Positions 38,044-49,270 of a stretch of DNA of 64,000 bases are shown piece after piece. Within the stretch, counting starts at the first letter, position 1, and each line of letters opens with the position of its first letter. The stretch spans positions 4,908,001 to 4,972,000 of the forward strand of contig JAIUCV010000001.1 in assembly GCA_026724425.1 (NCBI GenBank), written 5' to 3'. The notes under the pieces are model-generated. The model was not told the origin of the DNA. It searched no databases and saw only the letters and a program-made list of their open reading frames with translations. Origin of the DNA: Erythrophleum ivorense (Eukaryota; Streptophyta; Magnoliopsida; Fabales; Fabaceae). A program made the translations under genes and the position numbers.

Positions 38044-38253
38044 AAGAAAATTATAGTTGAGAATTTTAAATTAAAGATACTAATATTAAAGGTCTTTAAA
38101 TTTTAAAATTATTCTAAAAATATTTATATTATAATTTTTTTTACATAGTTTAAATTTTTTGTCATTGAGTCGTTAAAAATAATTATAAAATTTAAAATTT
38201 TTTAATATAAATATTTTTAACTTAAAGGCCTTAATTATAATTTTTCTTTAAAA
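38044..38253. mobile_element. Fold-back MITE-like element
   Basis: Left AAGAAAATTATAGTTGAGA (38044 on) matches the reverse complement of the right end (AAGAAAAATTATAATTAAG), and imperfect inverted similarity continues inward for about 80 bp per arm. It is AT-rich and non-coding. Flanks are AT-repetitive and the target duplication is unclear. Confidence 0.5.
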
Positions 38254-38633
38254 TTTAAACTTATTTCCAAACAATCCAATATCTTTCAAATTATATGTTT
38301 CACGTCACTTCGTTTATTCATTATCTTGAGATATGAAACACGATCTAATTCTTTTTATTTTCTTAATGTCATTTTACTTACTACAAAGGTTTTCCCTAAT
38401 TAAATAAGTTATTGTGCCAAACATTCTTTGATCATACCGATTTATTTGCAATACAGAGATATGTAAATATATAATAAGAAGAAAGTTTTCCAAAAAAAAA
38501 AAGGACAACAAGTTTAGGCATAAGTGCTCCAATTTAAAAAGCACCCATGTGTTTTTCTTTTTCTTTTTTCTGTTCCTTCTTTACTAGCAGCCCATATGCT
38601 TTGCATGAAAATCATAAATATTTTTGTTAGATA

Positions 38634-38719
38634 AACTAAATAAATTATAAATATAGATGCAAATATAATAAAACTTATTTTTGATATATTATATATTTAT
38701 TTATAATTTATTTAGGTTG
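38634..38719. repeat. Short inverted repeat (~20-bp arms)
   Basis: AACTAAATAAATTATAAAT at the left and ATTTATAATTTATTTAGGTT at the right form a stem with one or two mismatches around a ~45-bp loop. It ends just 20 bp before the MITE at 38740. It may be a small separate fold-back element. Confidence 0.7.
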
Positions 38720-38739
38720 TCTATTTTTCATAAATTGAA

Positions 38740-39234
38740 GCTTTAATTGCACTTTTGACCCTCTTGGTGTGACTAATAGTGCATTTTAGTCCTCTTATGT
38801 TTTTGTTTTTTTTAGAAAGCATAATTTCACTCTTCACATTTCACTGAAGATGCAAAAATAATCTAAATAATAACCATTGGCTATATTTTTAATAAATTTT
38901 CAATTATCCTTTACAAAAAAAACAATGTAGCACCTAATATATTTAGATAACGTGGATTTGGCCACAGAAATCCATAAATTCCTTAGGTGAACAAGCATAA
39001 AATTGAAGAGGAAATGTTATGGACTTCTGTTGATCACATCAATGCTAAGTCAACATATTCAAATATGAAGACATAAAGAATAATTACATCCTCAAAATCT
39101 GTTAAAACATTAAACAGATGTTTTTATTTAAATTATTTTTGCTCATTTAGTGATACATAAAGGGTGAAATTGTTATTAAAAAAATTAAAGGATTAAATTC
39201 CACCTTTACTTAATTATGACTAAGCAATTTAGCC
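38740..39234. mobile_element. Mutator-like MITE, 495 bp, long TIRs, 9-bp TSD
   Basis: The ends read GCTTTAATTGC and, inverted, GGCTAAATTGC. Inverted similarity then continues for roughly 130 bp per arm (e.g. GCAAAAATAATCTAAATAA against the complement of TTATTTAAATTATTTTTGC). The flanks TAAATTGAA (38731-38739) and TAAATTAAA (39235-39243) agree at 8 of 9 positions, as an ageing 9-bp target duplication would. There is no coding sequence. This is the best-defined large non-autonomous element in the window. Confidence 0.8.
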
Positions 39235-39348
39235 TAAATTAAATTCATTTAACAATTTATTGCCTGTTAAAATTTAAAAAAAAAATCTGGGCTTTTGGTC
39301 CTCATTTTTCCCAAAATGAAAAAAAAAAAGGAAGGAAAAAAAAAGATA

Positions 39349-39518
39349 GGGAGAATTATAATAAAGGATCTAAAGATAAAAAAAAGTATTTTTAAGGACT
39401 TATTACCACTTGTTATAGAATAATTATTACTAAATTTAGCAACAAATCATTAAACTTAGTAATAAAGATCCTTAAAAATAATTTTTTTCATCTTTTGATC
39501 TTTAAACATAATTTTTCC
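39349..39518. mobile_element. Mutator-like MITE, 170 bp, perfect 9-bp TSD
   Basis: Terminal arms of about 58 bp (39349-39407 and 39461-39518) are inverted copies, with the shared core TATTTTTAAGGA. The exact 9-mer AAAAAGATA flanks the element at 39340-39348 and 39519-39527. It is non-coding and inserted about 115 bp beyond the MITE ending at 39234. The perfect TSD points to a fairly recent insertion. Confidence 0.82.
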
Positions 39519-40732
39519 AAAAAGATAATACTTGCCCCTTCCTTACATCACATCGTCCAAAGTCCAAGTATAAACAACCTTAATTACATAACCAATGCCT
39601 CTGTAATGAGCATTGTGAACTGAGTTAATAATTTTTTCATAGTTATTAAATGTAATTGTAGTTAAATTTGTAGTTTTATTTAACATTTTAAAGTATATTT
39701 AATTGATTTTAGTATGATAATATAAGTATATGAAAAATGTGTCAATAATATTTTATATTTCTCACCAAACCATCAACAACAATCACACCATATAGTGTAT
39801 ATTTTGCATACGCACATTATTTAGTTACATCCAGAAAGCGCATGCTGATGTGATTTTCATGATGCTGCCATTGTCATCTGCTTAATGTTACATGTGAAGT
39901 ATTAGTGATAAGGAATCGGATGGTGCTAATTTTGTTTTTGTCAATATCTTTTTGCATATTAATGGTCTTTTAAGGTTTTATGATATTATGAATATCACTA
40001 TTGCTTTATAATTGCAAATACAGAATGTCAAAATCACTGATTAAGTGAGTGATTCAATCTATTAAAATAATATCATAAATATTTACAAATTAATTAGAAC
40101 TATTAAAATAGATCAATTATGTGATTTGTGAATTAAATGAGTCAACTCATTTAACCTATCTTGTACGTTGAAAATTACAACTCGTTGCATTAAAATAAAA
40201 ATAAAAATTATTGTAGACACACTTGTCTTTTTGGGCAAAAACATAGCAATTTGTTAAGGGAAGATGATGATGATAGAAATCCATCTGTTTCAGTTTGGCA
40301 ACATCAATTTAAAGTTCCAACTAACAAGACATAAAGATGATGATGATCCAAGGACGAAGGGTTAGGGTTGGGTGTGGCTTAGTGAAGGGGAAAGGCATTA
40401 AAGCCAATTTCGGACTTTGTGGTAAATAGGGTATTTCATATTTCAAATTAGAAAGTTATAAAAATAAAATAAAATAAATAGGTCAATTCACGAGTTGTTA
40501 AAGTTGGCGCGTTAAGAGATTGAGATCATTTTTTTTACTATGATATTAAATGAATTGATAAAATTTTTAATCCAACACACTAAAATTAAACAACTTAATT
40601 TATATGTTTGACTTATTTTAACAACTTATGGCTGTATTCCCTCTTTTTTAAAATTGAACTGAGCTTAATATTAAAATTTAAAAGTTTTGCTCTTAAGGTT
40701 TTGTTTTTTTGTTTTTTGATAATGGACAATTA

Positions 40733-41123
40733 GAATAAATTATATTAGTCTCTCTTAAGGTTTGACTAAATTATATTTGATGTCTTTATTGTTTTAAAAA
40801 TTATACTTAATTTTCTTGATATTTTAATATATATTGTAAAACCTCTACTCTAATTTATTTTTTGTTAAGAAATTAATTTTTTTATCTAACATAAAATTGT
40901 GATTTTAATCTCAATATAACAATAAAGGCAGCTAAGTTGATGTTAATCTCTAACATAAGAATGTCATTTTATTTATTTTTTTTAAAAAAATACATATTAT
41001 GTAAAAAAAATTAACTTCATTAGCAAAAATTAAATTGGAAAGCAGCTAAATGTAATTTTTAAAACAAAAAAGATATCGAATGTAATTTAACTAAATCCCA
41101 AAGGAGGATAGTTTAATTTACTC
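40733..41123. mobile_element. MITE of the GAATAAATTATAT-end family, 391 bp
   Basis: Left end GAATAAATTATATTAGTCTC and right end (inverted) GAGTAAATTAAACTATCC open arms of 80-130 bp. These share strings such as TTGTTTTAAAAATTA near 40790 and its complement near 41058. Flanks GGACAATTA and CAAAAATTA agree at only 6 of 9 positions. It is non-coding and belongs with the elements at 27046, 44283, 48705 and 51400. Confidence 0.7.
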
Positions 41124-42129
41124 CAAAAATTAACTCTATGAATAGATAAGTGTGATTTAATCATGAATAATTTATAAGAGGTATTAACTTGAATTTTTGT
41201 TATTCATTAAAAAAAAGTTCATAAACATCTCAATAGAAAAGCCTACGATTTTATGTTGTTGTTCCCTGATCTTACAAATTGTTCTTGTCGATTACCATTT
41301 ATCCTTTCTCTCTTATTTCTCATTTTTAATATTTGTGTATTTTATTTAGAGGAAAAGCACAGCAAATCGTCTTCAGTGCTCATCAATTTTGAATTTTCAC
41401 AATAATTGAAGGCCAAAATTTAGGGAAAACAATTGTATTTTATTTAAGAATATTGATTGCTTTCTCATTATTTACATATATCCATATAAATTATGAAAAT
41501 TTTATCAGACTAAAATGATTTCTCATTTATTTAATTATATTTATAATCTCATTAATCATTATACAACCAATTTAATGTTGATTTTTAATTTATGATAACT
41601 GTATACCAAAAAATAATATGGTATGTAATTATATATACTTTCTGGCATTACCAAACAAGATAATTTAATTAAAGTGTGCCCAAGTTAACAAACATCATGC
41701 GATCAATATATTCGAATTAATAGTAATAAATAAATTTCAATGTTTTTGAGACAAGAGTGTACTGATTGAAAATCATCATAAGTTCTTTTCATTATATTTT
41801 GGTCAGTTCAAAAGTTCTCTTCATTAACACTATAGATTTTTTTTTTCTTTTGTCAAAATTAACAACATAGTTATGTCAATAACCTCCAATTATAATTTGG
41901 GCTTGACCTTTGAGACAAAGTTATTAGATTGGGACTTGGGCTGGCCCACCAAAAAATTAAGAACTTCTTAACAAAAACATTTTGACACAAATGCATCATG
42001 TCAAAGTAATCAAACAAACTGGTGGTTCAAATGGAGTGGAATTAGGTGCAGTTACTTTACTTCTAATTTTGTTATTAGATTATTTAATAAAATTCTAACA
42101 AGTATAATTTTTTTTAAAAAAAATTAATT

Positions 42130-42245
42130 ATGTAATATTGAGTTGTAAAAATTATATGGTTATTTACAAAACCTGTACATTTATTATGTCATTATTAAAA
42201 AATCATACATTTATTATATTTTAATTAAGAATTTGGTAACAACTA
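42130..42245 (-). repeat. AT-rich palindromic family B, partial copy
   Basis: This copy aligns, in reverse complement, with 62450-62590. Both share TTATTATATTTTAATTAA, a following ATTATTAAAAAA-type stretch and GTTATTTACAAA-like flanks in matching order. No ends were identified. Confidence 0.6.
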
Positions 42246-42830
42246 TATAAGAAAATGAATATAAGTTTTCATTAAAAGGCTCTATTAAAAAAAGTCTCTT
42301 CCTGCAGATTCAGAAATATTGAAAATTTTTAAAATAATTTTTTTAAAAATTTAAAATTAAGTATAAATTTTGTATTTAATTTTGTTTCAATAAAATTCAT
42401 ATAAGATAGCTTCCTTTTGTTTAACTAAAAAATGGGAAAGCAATACTTTTGTAATAGGGTGAAAAAATTATATATTTTAAATATTTACTGTAACTTTTTT
42501 TAAAAATGAACTAATTATGCAGTGATATAAAAATTTTCACATGTTATATATTTATAAAAAAATAAATACTTAAAATCGTAACAGAGTTTATATTTTTTAA
42601 ATAATAATGACTAAATGTAACCACTTATAAAAATTAAAAATTAAATTCTAACCACTTATTAGCCTTTGATATGGTTGGGCTTGCCACTATCAGAAACACC
42701 ATTTTCCACATTGTACTGATATGCGTCATTGAATGAATTATGAAAACGTACATATTCCCATAATAACTTAACGCAGAAGGGCAATAACGTCATTCTGTAA
42801 CATGTCAACTGTTTGAAGCACCCCACATGG

Positions 42831-42838
42831 CACGTGGC
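42831..42838. promoter_or_regulatory. G-box/ABRE-like motif CACGTGGC
   Basis: A perfect CACGTGGC, the core bound by bZIP factors, lies in intergenic DNA with no visible gene next to it. Activity is unproven. Confidence 0.3.
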
Positions 42839-43572
42839 TACATTCAAGTATGATTTTGTCTTTTTTGTTTTTCTCTCTCTCAATAAAACACTACCATAAA
42901 AATATTATAATTAGTTTATTTTTTTTAACCCTAAAAACATATTATTTTGAAGTATAAGATGAGAACCTTGGAGTATTCTTCTGTATGGTGACAAAGACTT
43001 TTGATCATAAATATGTCTTTTTGCTTCAATTTTCTTATTAAGAAAAAACAAAGAAACGGAAAATAAAATTTTCTCGAGGTAGAAACCGGGCACATCACAC
43101 GTAAGGATGTAACCATTCAATCGATTTCATTTATTCAATCTCGGCGTTTAATTCGGTGATTATGATAGTCATTCACATTTTATTGCCTTAATGTAATCAA
43201 AATAAATTTATTATACACATGGAGACTTGACATATAACAATAAATAGACTTTTTTTACTTGATATATTTACATAATCGTTTTCATTGACTGGGTCAATAG
43301 ATAAGTATATGTTCGGTTTATTTAAAATTAATTATAAAAATATACATGATTTACTCTATTTTTTTTAAAACTAATTGTTTACTCAACATTAATCTCTCAT
43401 TACTCTCCACGAGCAAAATAAAATATGGATCCACATGGCATCGTCACGTGCCATATTTATTCCTCATTGCGATCCAGCGCACTGCCATGTCGAAAGTATA
43501 TATCTGCAGATTTTATATTTCTCTATAATCCAATTGTCAATCAAATACATCCTAACAAGAGATGCAATATTT

Positions 43573-43574
<2 letters not shown>

Positions 43575-43604
<30 letters not shown>

Positions 43605-43605
43605 T
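43575..43605. repeat. (TA)n microsatellite
   Basis: About 13-15 AT units following a T run. Confidence 0.9.
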
Positions 43606-44282
43606 GTGACACATCTGACCGTTGCTGTGTGTACTGATTAATTAAATATGTATTATTGGTCTTCTCTGATTTGCTTCTTCTGCTTGTCACATGGTTTGGG
43701 CCATTATTGCAAAGTAACTTAGCTTTAATATATGCATAACAGGGAATATTTTAGGTTCAATCATTTTCTTTAGTCTAAATCGAAAAAAAAAAAGGGCTAT
43801 GAATCGATTGATCCCTTCTTTATTTCTACCGAACTAATGTTATCTTGGAGAAAATTAAATTATGAAAGTACAAGGTGAAAGCTATAGGCATTTTATTAAA
43901 AAGAAAACTAATAATAAAGAAAATTGAATAAACAGGAAATGATGTAATAATCAATAGAAAACATTTATTGACATTTCAAATCGAATGATAATACAAAAGT
44001 TTGTTTTTGAAATATTAAATTTTTTTCACCATGCATCTCACACTCTTATTTTAGATTTTTTATTTTAATAACAATAACATATATAATCGCAAAACTAAGA
44101 CTTAACTACAAATTTTGCATATAAATTTAAAAAGAATGTAATAAAACACCCATCTAAATTTTGAACTATAATAAAAACTTTGAATTTTAATTAAAATTAA
44201 CAATAAAAATCATATAATCTAAGTCAACCTTAAATTCAAAAGTTTTCTACTAATTTCAAAAAGTAATTAAGATTTAATACTT

Positions 44283-44698
44283 GAATAAATTATATTAACT
44301 TTCCCTGAATTTTATTGAAATAACATAAACTTTCTTTCTATTTTTTAAATATACACTTTACACTAATTTCAAAATTTTTACTAAAATACCTAAATATATA
44401 TTAGGTGATTTTTCTATATAGAAATTCAAAGTCTTACTATTTGGTAACTTAAATATCCTTACTTCTATCATTATTTTTTATTGAATTATATTCAAATATG
44501 TACAAATAAAAAAAAAGAGTGGATTTTGTTTTAGTTAAAAAGTTATATGTATTTAAGTTAGTAGAATATACTTTTATCAACCAAAAATTAAAACTGGACA
44601 AAAGTATAACACAATTTTTCATTTTAAAAAATATTTATGTATATTTTAAAAATAAAATAAAAGTTTGTATAATTTAAAAAAATCTATATAATTTACTC
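44283..44698. mobile_element. MITE of the GAATAAATTATAT-end family, ~416 bp
   Basis: Left end GAATAAATTATATTAAC and right end ATATAATTTACTC are inverted matches to each other and to the other family members. The inner arms share TTTTAAATATACA-like sequence and its complement. No preserved target duplication was seen. It is non-coding. Confidence 0.65.
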
Positions 44699-44884
44699 TT
44701 TATAATTTTTATTTTAGTCTAAAATTTAGAGAATATTTCGTTATGTGTTAAAATTCATTACTAATTTTATATTTATTTCTAAATATAGAGAATTAAATTT
44801 TACAGTTAACAAATTTTTCAAATAAAATTGCAGACAAAAACAAACCTCTTTAAAAAAATGTTAAATTCTTCCTAAAATTACACT

Positions 44885-45355
44885 TGCTGTCTTGCTTTTG
44901 TCCAGTTGCCGCGAAGAGAGGGAAGTCTGCAGAACAACGGAAAAGCTGTAAGAAAAGTGAATGAGAAGGAAAAGAAAGTCAGAAGGGGCAGCCACCGACG
45001 ATGTGCATGGGATTCAGCTCCTGTCACCTTCCTTAGCCGGTAATCTTGTTCCCATCCTACACTGTCGGCACCGACACGCCAGATTTACTCCCGGTCATTT
45101 CCTTTTTCTTTATTTACCTCAATTTATTTCTTCCACTTTGGTCCTACCGACGTGGCATCTCTTGTTGGTGTTCCGGCTCTTTGGAGGGCACTGTGGTTCC
45201 GATTACCTGCGTTCTGGAACACCGTGGGATCTGTGGAAGTGACTCTCTCGTCATCATATTGGCTGGGATGTGAGGCCCCACGGAAGACAAGTACTCCGTC
45301 ATTCACGCACGTGACTTACAACTTCTGCAATAAGGGCTGTTGTCCTTCAGTCTAG
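44885..45355. other. GC-richer island with ACGT motifs, no gene recognised
   Basis: About 470 bp stands out from AT-rich surroundings. It contains GACGTGGCA (45149-45157) and CACGTG (45308-45313). Open frames exist in all three + phases (44961-45242, 45046-45273, 45152-45355) and one - phase, but none has a recognisable domain, and frames overlapping in every phase suggest base composition rather than coding. It could be an eroded exon, a promoter whose gene was lost, or a regulatory module. Confidence 0.4.
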
Positions 45356-46339
45356 GACATGCTGGTATCCTTTTACTTTTTACTTTAGTCATGGGGTGAT
45401 TTTATTTTTATTTTTTTTTCTCAATGATGAATAAATCGCAATATAATTACATAAAACCACCAAATTTAAAACTCAATTCCAGTTTAGGTTGTGGATAAAT
45501 TTCTAAGAATGATATAATTAGTGTAAGAAGTTAATTGAAATTTATTAAATTAAGTGTGTTAGTAGACTTTATTATCCAAAATACTTATCTTAACAAAGTT
45601 TTATTAGTTTTATATTATATAGTTAACTAATACATTATATATACCTAAAAAATGCTTATATTTTGATACTCCTTAGTGCGAGAAAAAAAAAAAGAAATTA
45701 TGAATTAACACGCAATTACACACAAAATAATTAAATAAACTAATACATCAAGTCTAACAAAGTAAATTCAATCATACAAAGCTAACTGTGAATGGATATC
45801 ATAGATTTGGATCCCCAATTGAACTCTATCCGCTTAACTATATATTCGGGTACGTAAGTATGCTTTTATCAACAAAAATAAACGGCACAAAATTCTGTCT
45901 TAGAAATGAGTATTTAGTTATATTGTATACAATTTGTTACAAATTTAATGAAAATATAAGGAATAGGAAAAAAATGAAAAAGAGAAAAGCAAACATATTT
46001 TTCATTCACTTAAAATAATTTATATTTTTCTTTATAGTAACATAATTTATCGATAATAGAAGAAGAGATTATAAAAAGCCATTCCTTACTTGTCATGGAT
46101 ATATATATATATATATATATATAATTATAATATTTACAATAAAAATTAAATTTAAATTTAAATTGTATTAATTTTTTCTGATAAAACATTTTATTTTAAT
46201 ATGAATGGATCACCTTTGACTAGATTAGTAAAAACAAAGTAATCAACGTATGTAGTAGTTGTCCCAAGTATAAATTGATTGCCATAATAAAACAAATACT
46301 CATGATATAAAATTAACCTAAATATTTAATTTTTTAATT

Positions 46340-46574
46340 AAAATTATATAAATTTTTTTATTTTTAAAATATATACATGTCTAATTTTGAACTCAACTTA
46401 GACTAAGCGGAGTTTCAAGTTGAGATAAAATTTAGCTTAACTTACGTACATTTATACTTTTTAATTTTTAAGAAAAATTTGTATAATTTTAAAAAAATTA
46501 AAAATTTATATAATTAATTATTTTTTTAAAGAAGACATGTATATATTTTTAAAATAAAAAATTTATATAATTTT
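46340..46574. mobile_element. Fold-back MITE with near-perfect ~42-bp inverted arms
   Basis: 46340-46382 and 46533-46574 are reverse complements apart from one or two single-base differences in the A/T runs. Both contain ATATATACATGTCT or its complement. The ~150-bp spacer is non-coding. High arm identity implies a recent element or ongoing arm homogenisation. Confidence 0.75.
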
Positions 46575-47489
46575 TTTTGTGAGAAAAAAATTTCATATAA
46601 TTTTAATAAATCTTAAATAATATCTATATAATTTTAATAAAATTTTAAAAAATTGTATGTAATTTAGACCAAAATAACTGTGCTAATCCAAATAACGATG
46701 GGTGAAAGGACAGACTAAATATTAGATAGTTAAAAATATAATTTTCACAAGGCTTTCGTGGGAGAAAAAGTATTGTTAAAATAACTTTGGGATGTTCAAT
46801 GGATAGGAAATTCCATTTAGACATTTAAATAAATATAACAACTGGGGTTAAGAAAGAAAAACGGTGCGTTTTGGGAGGGATCCTAGCAGGTTCTCGACAC
46901 ACACATACACGCACAAACTCAAAACAAAACCAATCATTAATTTAACATTAAAAATAACAACCTAGCGCGCAATACAGAACAAAGCATTTCCATCCGTAGT
47001 CAAACTTACACTCACGCACATCTCTTCAGTGTCTTGTTTTTTTTGGACTCACTCCCATGTTCCCATTTGCGAGCTGTGTACCGTCTAGTCTATTAAGACC
47101 CCAACATTTTTATTCTTTTTTCTATTAACCAACTGGGAATCTCCATGTCCATGCATAATTCAATAAATCAAATGGGCTTGATATGCACTAAAGTTTTAAA
47201 AAAAATTAATAACTAATTTTTTTAATATTTAAAAATAAAAATATGTAGTGTGAATTCCTTATATCAATAATTATCTCTTTATTAGTTATTTTTTAAAATT
47301 TTATTTTATAATATGATTGTGGAACTAAGACACTAAAAGATTCCTAGATTATCAAAATATCTAAATTAAACAGAATGATTTTTGTTTTTGGGGGTGAGAA
47401 AAAGCTGAATAATGAAATAGGTAACTAAATTAGTTACAAACATTGAATATTACGACACAATAATGATCTTAAATTAAGGATTGATTTGT

Positions 47490-48075
47490 GGGGCAGACTT
47501 GGAACGCGGTGAGACCCCACAAAAAGTGTGTGAGCACATCTCTTCTTGGGCCCACCCTCCACATGATCCCCCAAAATATCTTTACGCTTTGTAAATCATC
47601 GACATGGTACTTGCTTACTCTCTTATACTTTGACACTTAGGTATTAAGAAAATTTTGTATGCAGTGATTTAATAATAATAATATGATAAATATTTATTTT
47701 TTAATAGTATAATAAATATATATTTATTATATTTTGATTAAAATTTTTGATAATAAAAAAATATAAATAATTATATATAAATTTAGTAAATAAACAAGAA
47801 AAACGAAAGTCGGGAGTGAGGACGTGGCAGGAGGTGATAGGTGAGAGGAAAGGATGGGCAAAGTCACGTGAGGGGTGGTGTGTGGGGTCCAGAGGGGAGG
47901 AGGGACAGTTAAGTGTGTTTAAATTGGGCACGTTGATGAACGTGTGGACCGACACTTAGAACATGGAAAGTGGGTCCTACGGCAACATGCCTTCTCACTT
48001 GCTCCCACGCACGGACCACCCACCCCACCTTCACCATCTCCGCTCATCTCGCCGCCTAATGCCACCTCAGCCCCC
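47490..48075. promoter_or_regulatory. GC-richer island with G-box/ABRE motifs, no adjacent gene
   Basis: The stretch contains GACGTGGC (47821-47828), the 8-bp palindrome TCACGTGA (47864-47871), further ACGTG cores near 47930-47945, repeated GTGGG(G/T)CC-type strings and a C-rich tail (48000-48080). An AT-rich segment (about 47640-47800) interrupts it. This density of ACGT cores is typical of stress- or ABA-responsive plant promoters. However, no gene start was found within several kb on either side, so it may be a relic promoter or a distal element. Confidence 0.4.
47690..47755 (-). repeat. AT-rich palindromic family B, partial copy
   Basis: It contains ATATTTATTATATTTTGATT followed by AAAATTTTTGATAA, matching the right arm of other copies (for example 11695 and 42175). 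It lies inside the AT-rich gap of the 47.5-48.1 kb island. Confidence 0.5.
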
Positions 48076-48519
48076 CTCCTTCAATTTTATTTTATTTTTA
48101 ATTTTATTCTAAATTAAGAAATTAATTATTACACAAATATAATTGATTTTTATAATTATTGATTGAAGGATATAATGAATAAGAATGTATATGATTTTTT
48201 TTTCATTTTCTGTAATTAAATGTGAAATATAATTATATAATTTAGTATTATTTATTCGTAGGTTGAGTAATAATTATACTAAAATAATAAATATCATTTT
48301 AATTTTTATTTCTTTTTTTCTGTGTTAACTAAGTGGGACTAAGAGTATCTAAGAATTTTCCTTTCTTTTTTTTTTCTATATCTCTCTTCATTTGAAATAT
48401 ATTTTATTATTTATTTATTTAAAAAGATCCAAATCCAACCAAGCAAATAGTGTTTTAGACTAAATTAAAATAAATTTGTGAGTGTAAAATTATATGATTA
48501 AATTTAGATATAATTACTT

Positions 48520-48670
48520 ATATGTTTATTATTATATTATTTAATTAAAATATAATAAGTGTATAGTTTAATTATAGTATTACAAACTTGTTTGCAAATA
48601 TATATATATATATATATTATTAAAAAATTTTACATTTTTTATATTTTAATTAAAAAAATGGGATAACAAA
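48520..48670. repeat. AT-rich palindromic family B copy, interrupted by (TA)n
   Basis: The left arm TATTTAATTAAAATATAATA (48539 on) and right arm TTTTTATATTTTAATTAAAA (near 48635) are inverted. A (TA)n microsatellite (48597-48617) lies between them. Confidence 0.6.
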
Positions 48671-48704
48671 TATAAAAAAAATAATATATAAGATTTTTCT
48701 ATAA

Positions 48705-48973
48705 GTATAAATTACATGAACAAAATGAGTTTTGGTTAAATTATATTTGATTTTTAATTTAAAAATAATTGAATTTTCTTAATATTTAATATATATTATA
48801 AAAATATTATATTATTTATTTTATATCAATAAAGTTAATTTTCATTAATAGAATATAAAGTAGAGAAAAACTATTTGTAATATATATTTAAGGTAATGAG
48901 AATTAAATAATATTTTTCAAAAATGTCAAATATAACTTAACTAAAATTTAAAGAAAGTTAAAGTAATTTACTC
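48705..48973. mobile_element. MITE of the GTAAATTA-end family, ~269 bp
   Basis: Left GTATAAATTACATGAAC and inverted right GAGTAAATTACTTTAAC open arms that share TTAAATTATATTTGA and its complement. The arms align with the 40733 element (GACTAAATTATATTTGATG). No coding sequence was seen. The exact left end is uncertain. Confidence 0.65.
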
Positions 48974-49119
48974 AAATTATAATAATAGATTAATAGTTTA
49001 AAAAAATGCTTGAGGCATCCCTTTCCTAAAAAAATTCTATGAGGATTCAATACTCTGTTTGGTTTTTAGTTAGTATTACAGTTATGCTGATTCTTAGGTA
49101 AAAGACAAAATTTATATTA

Positions 49120-49270
49120 ACTTCTTTATATCTTTATTATTAGGTTATCTAATTAAAATATGATAAGTGTATAATTTTTAAAAATAAATGTATGATCCTT
49201 CTATTAAATCATATATTTGTTATGTTATTATTAAATAATTATATATTTATCATCTTTTAATTGAAAATAT
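49120..49270. mobile_element. AT-rich palindromic family B element
   Basis: Left arm TCTAATTAAAATATGATAAG (about 49147) and right arm TATTTATCATCTTTTAATTG (about 49243) are inverted copies extending about 45 bp each. The lead-in TTATTAGGTTA is shared with other family members. Element ends are unclear. Confidence 0.6.
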
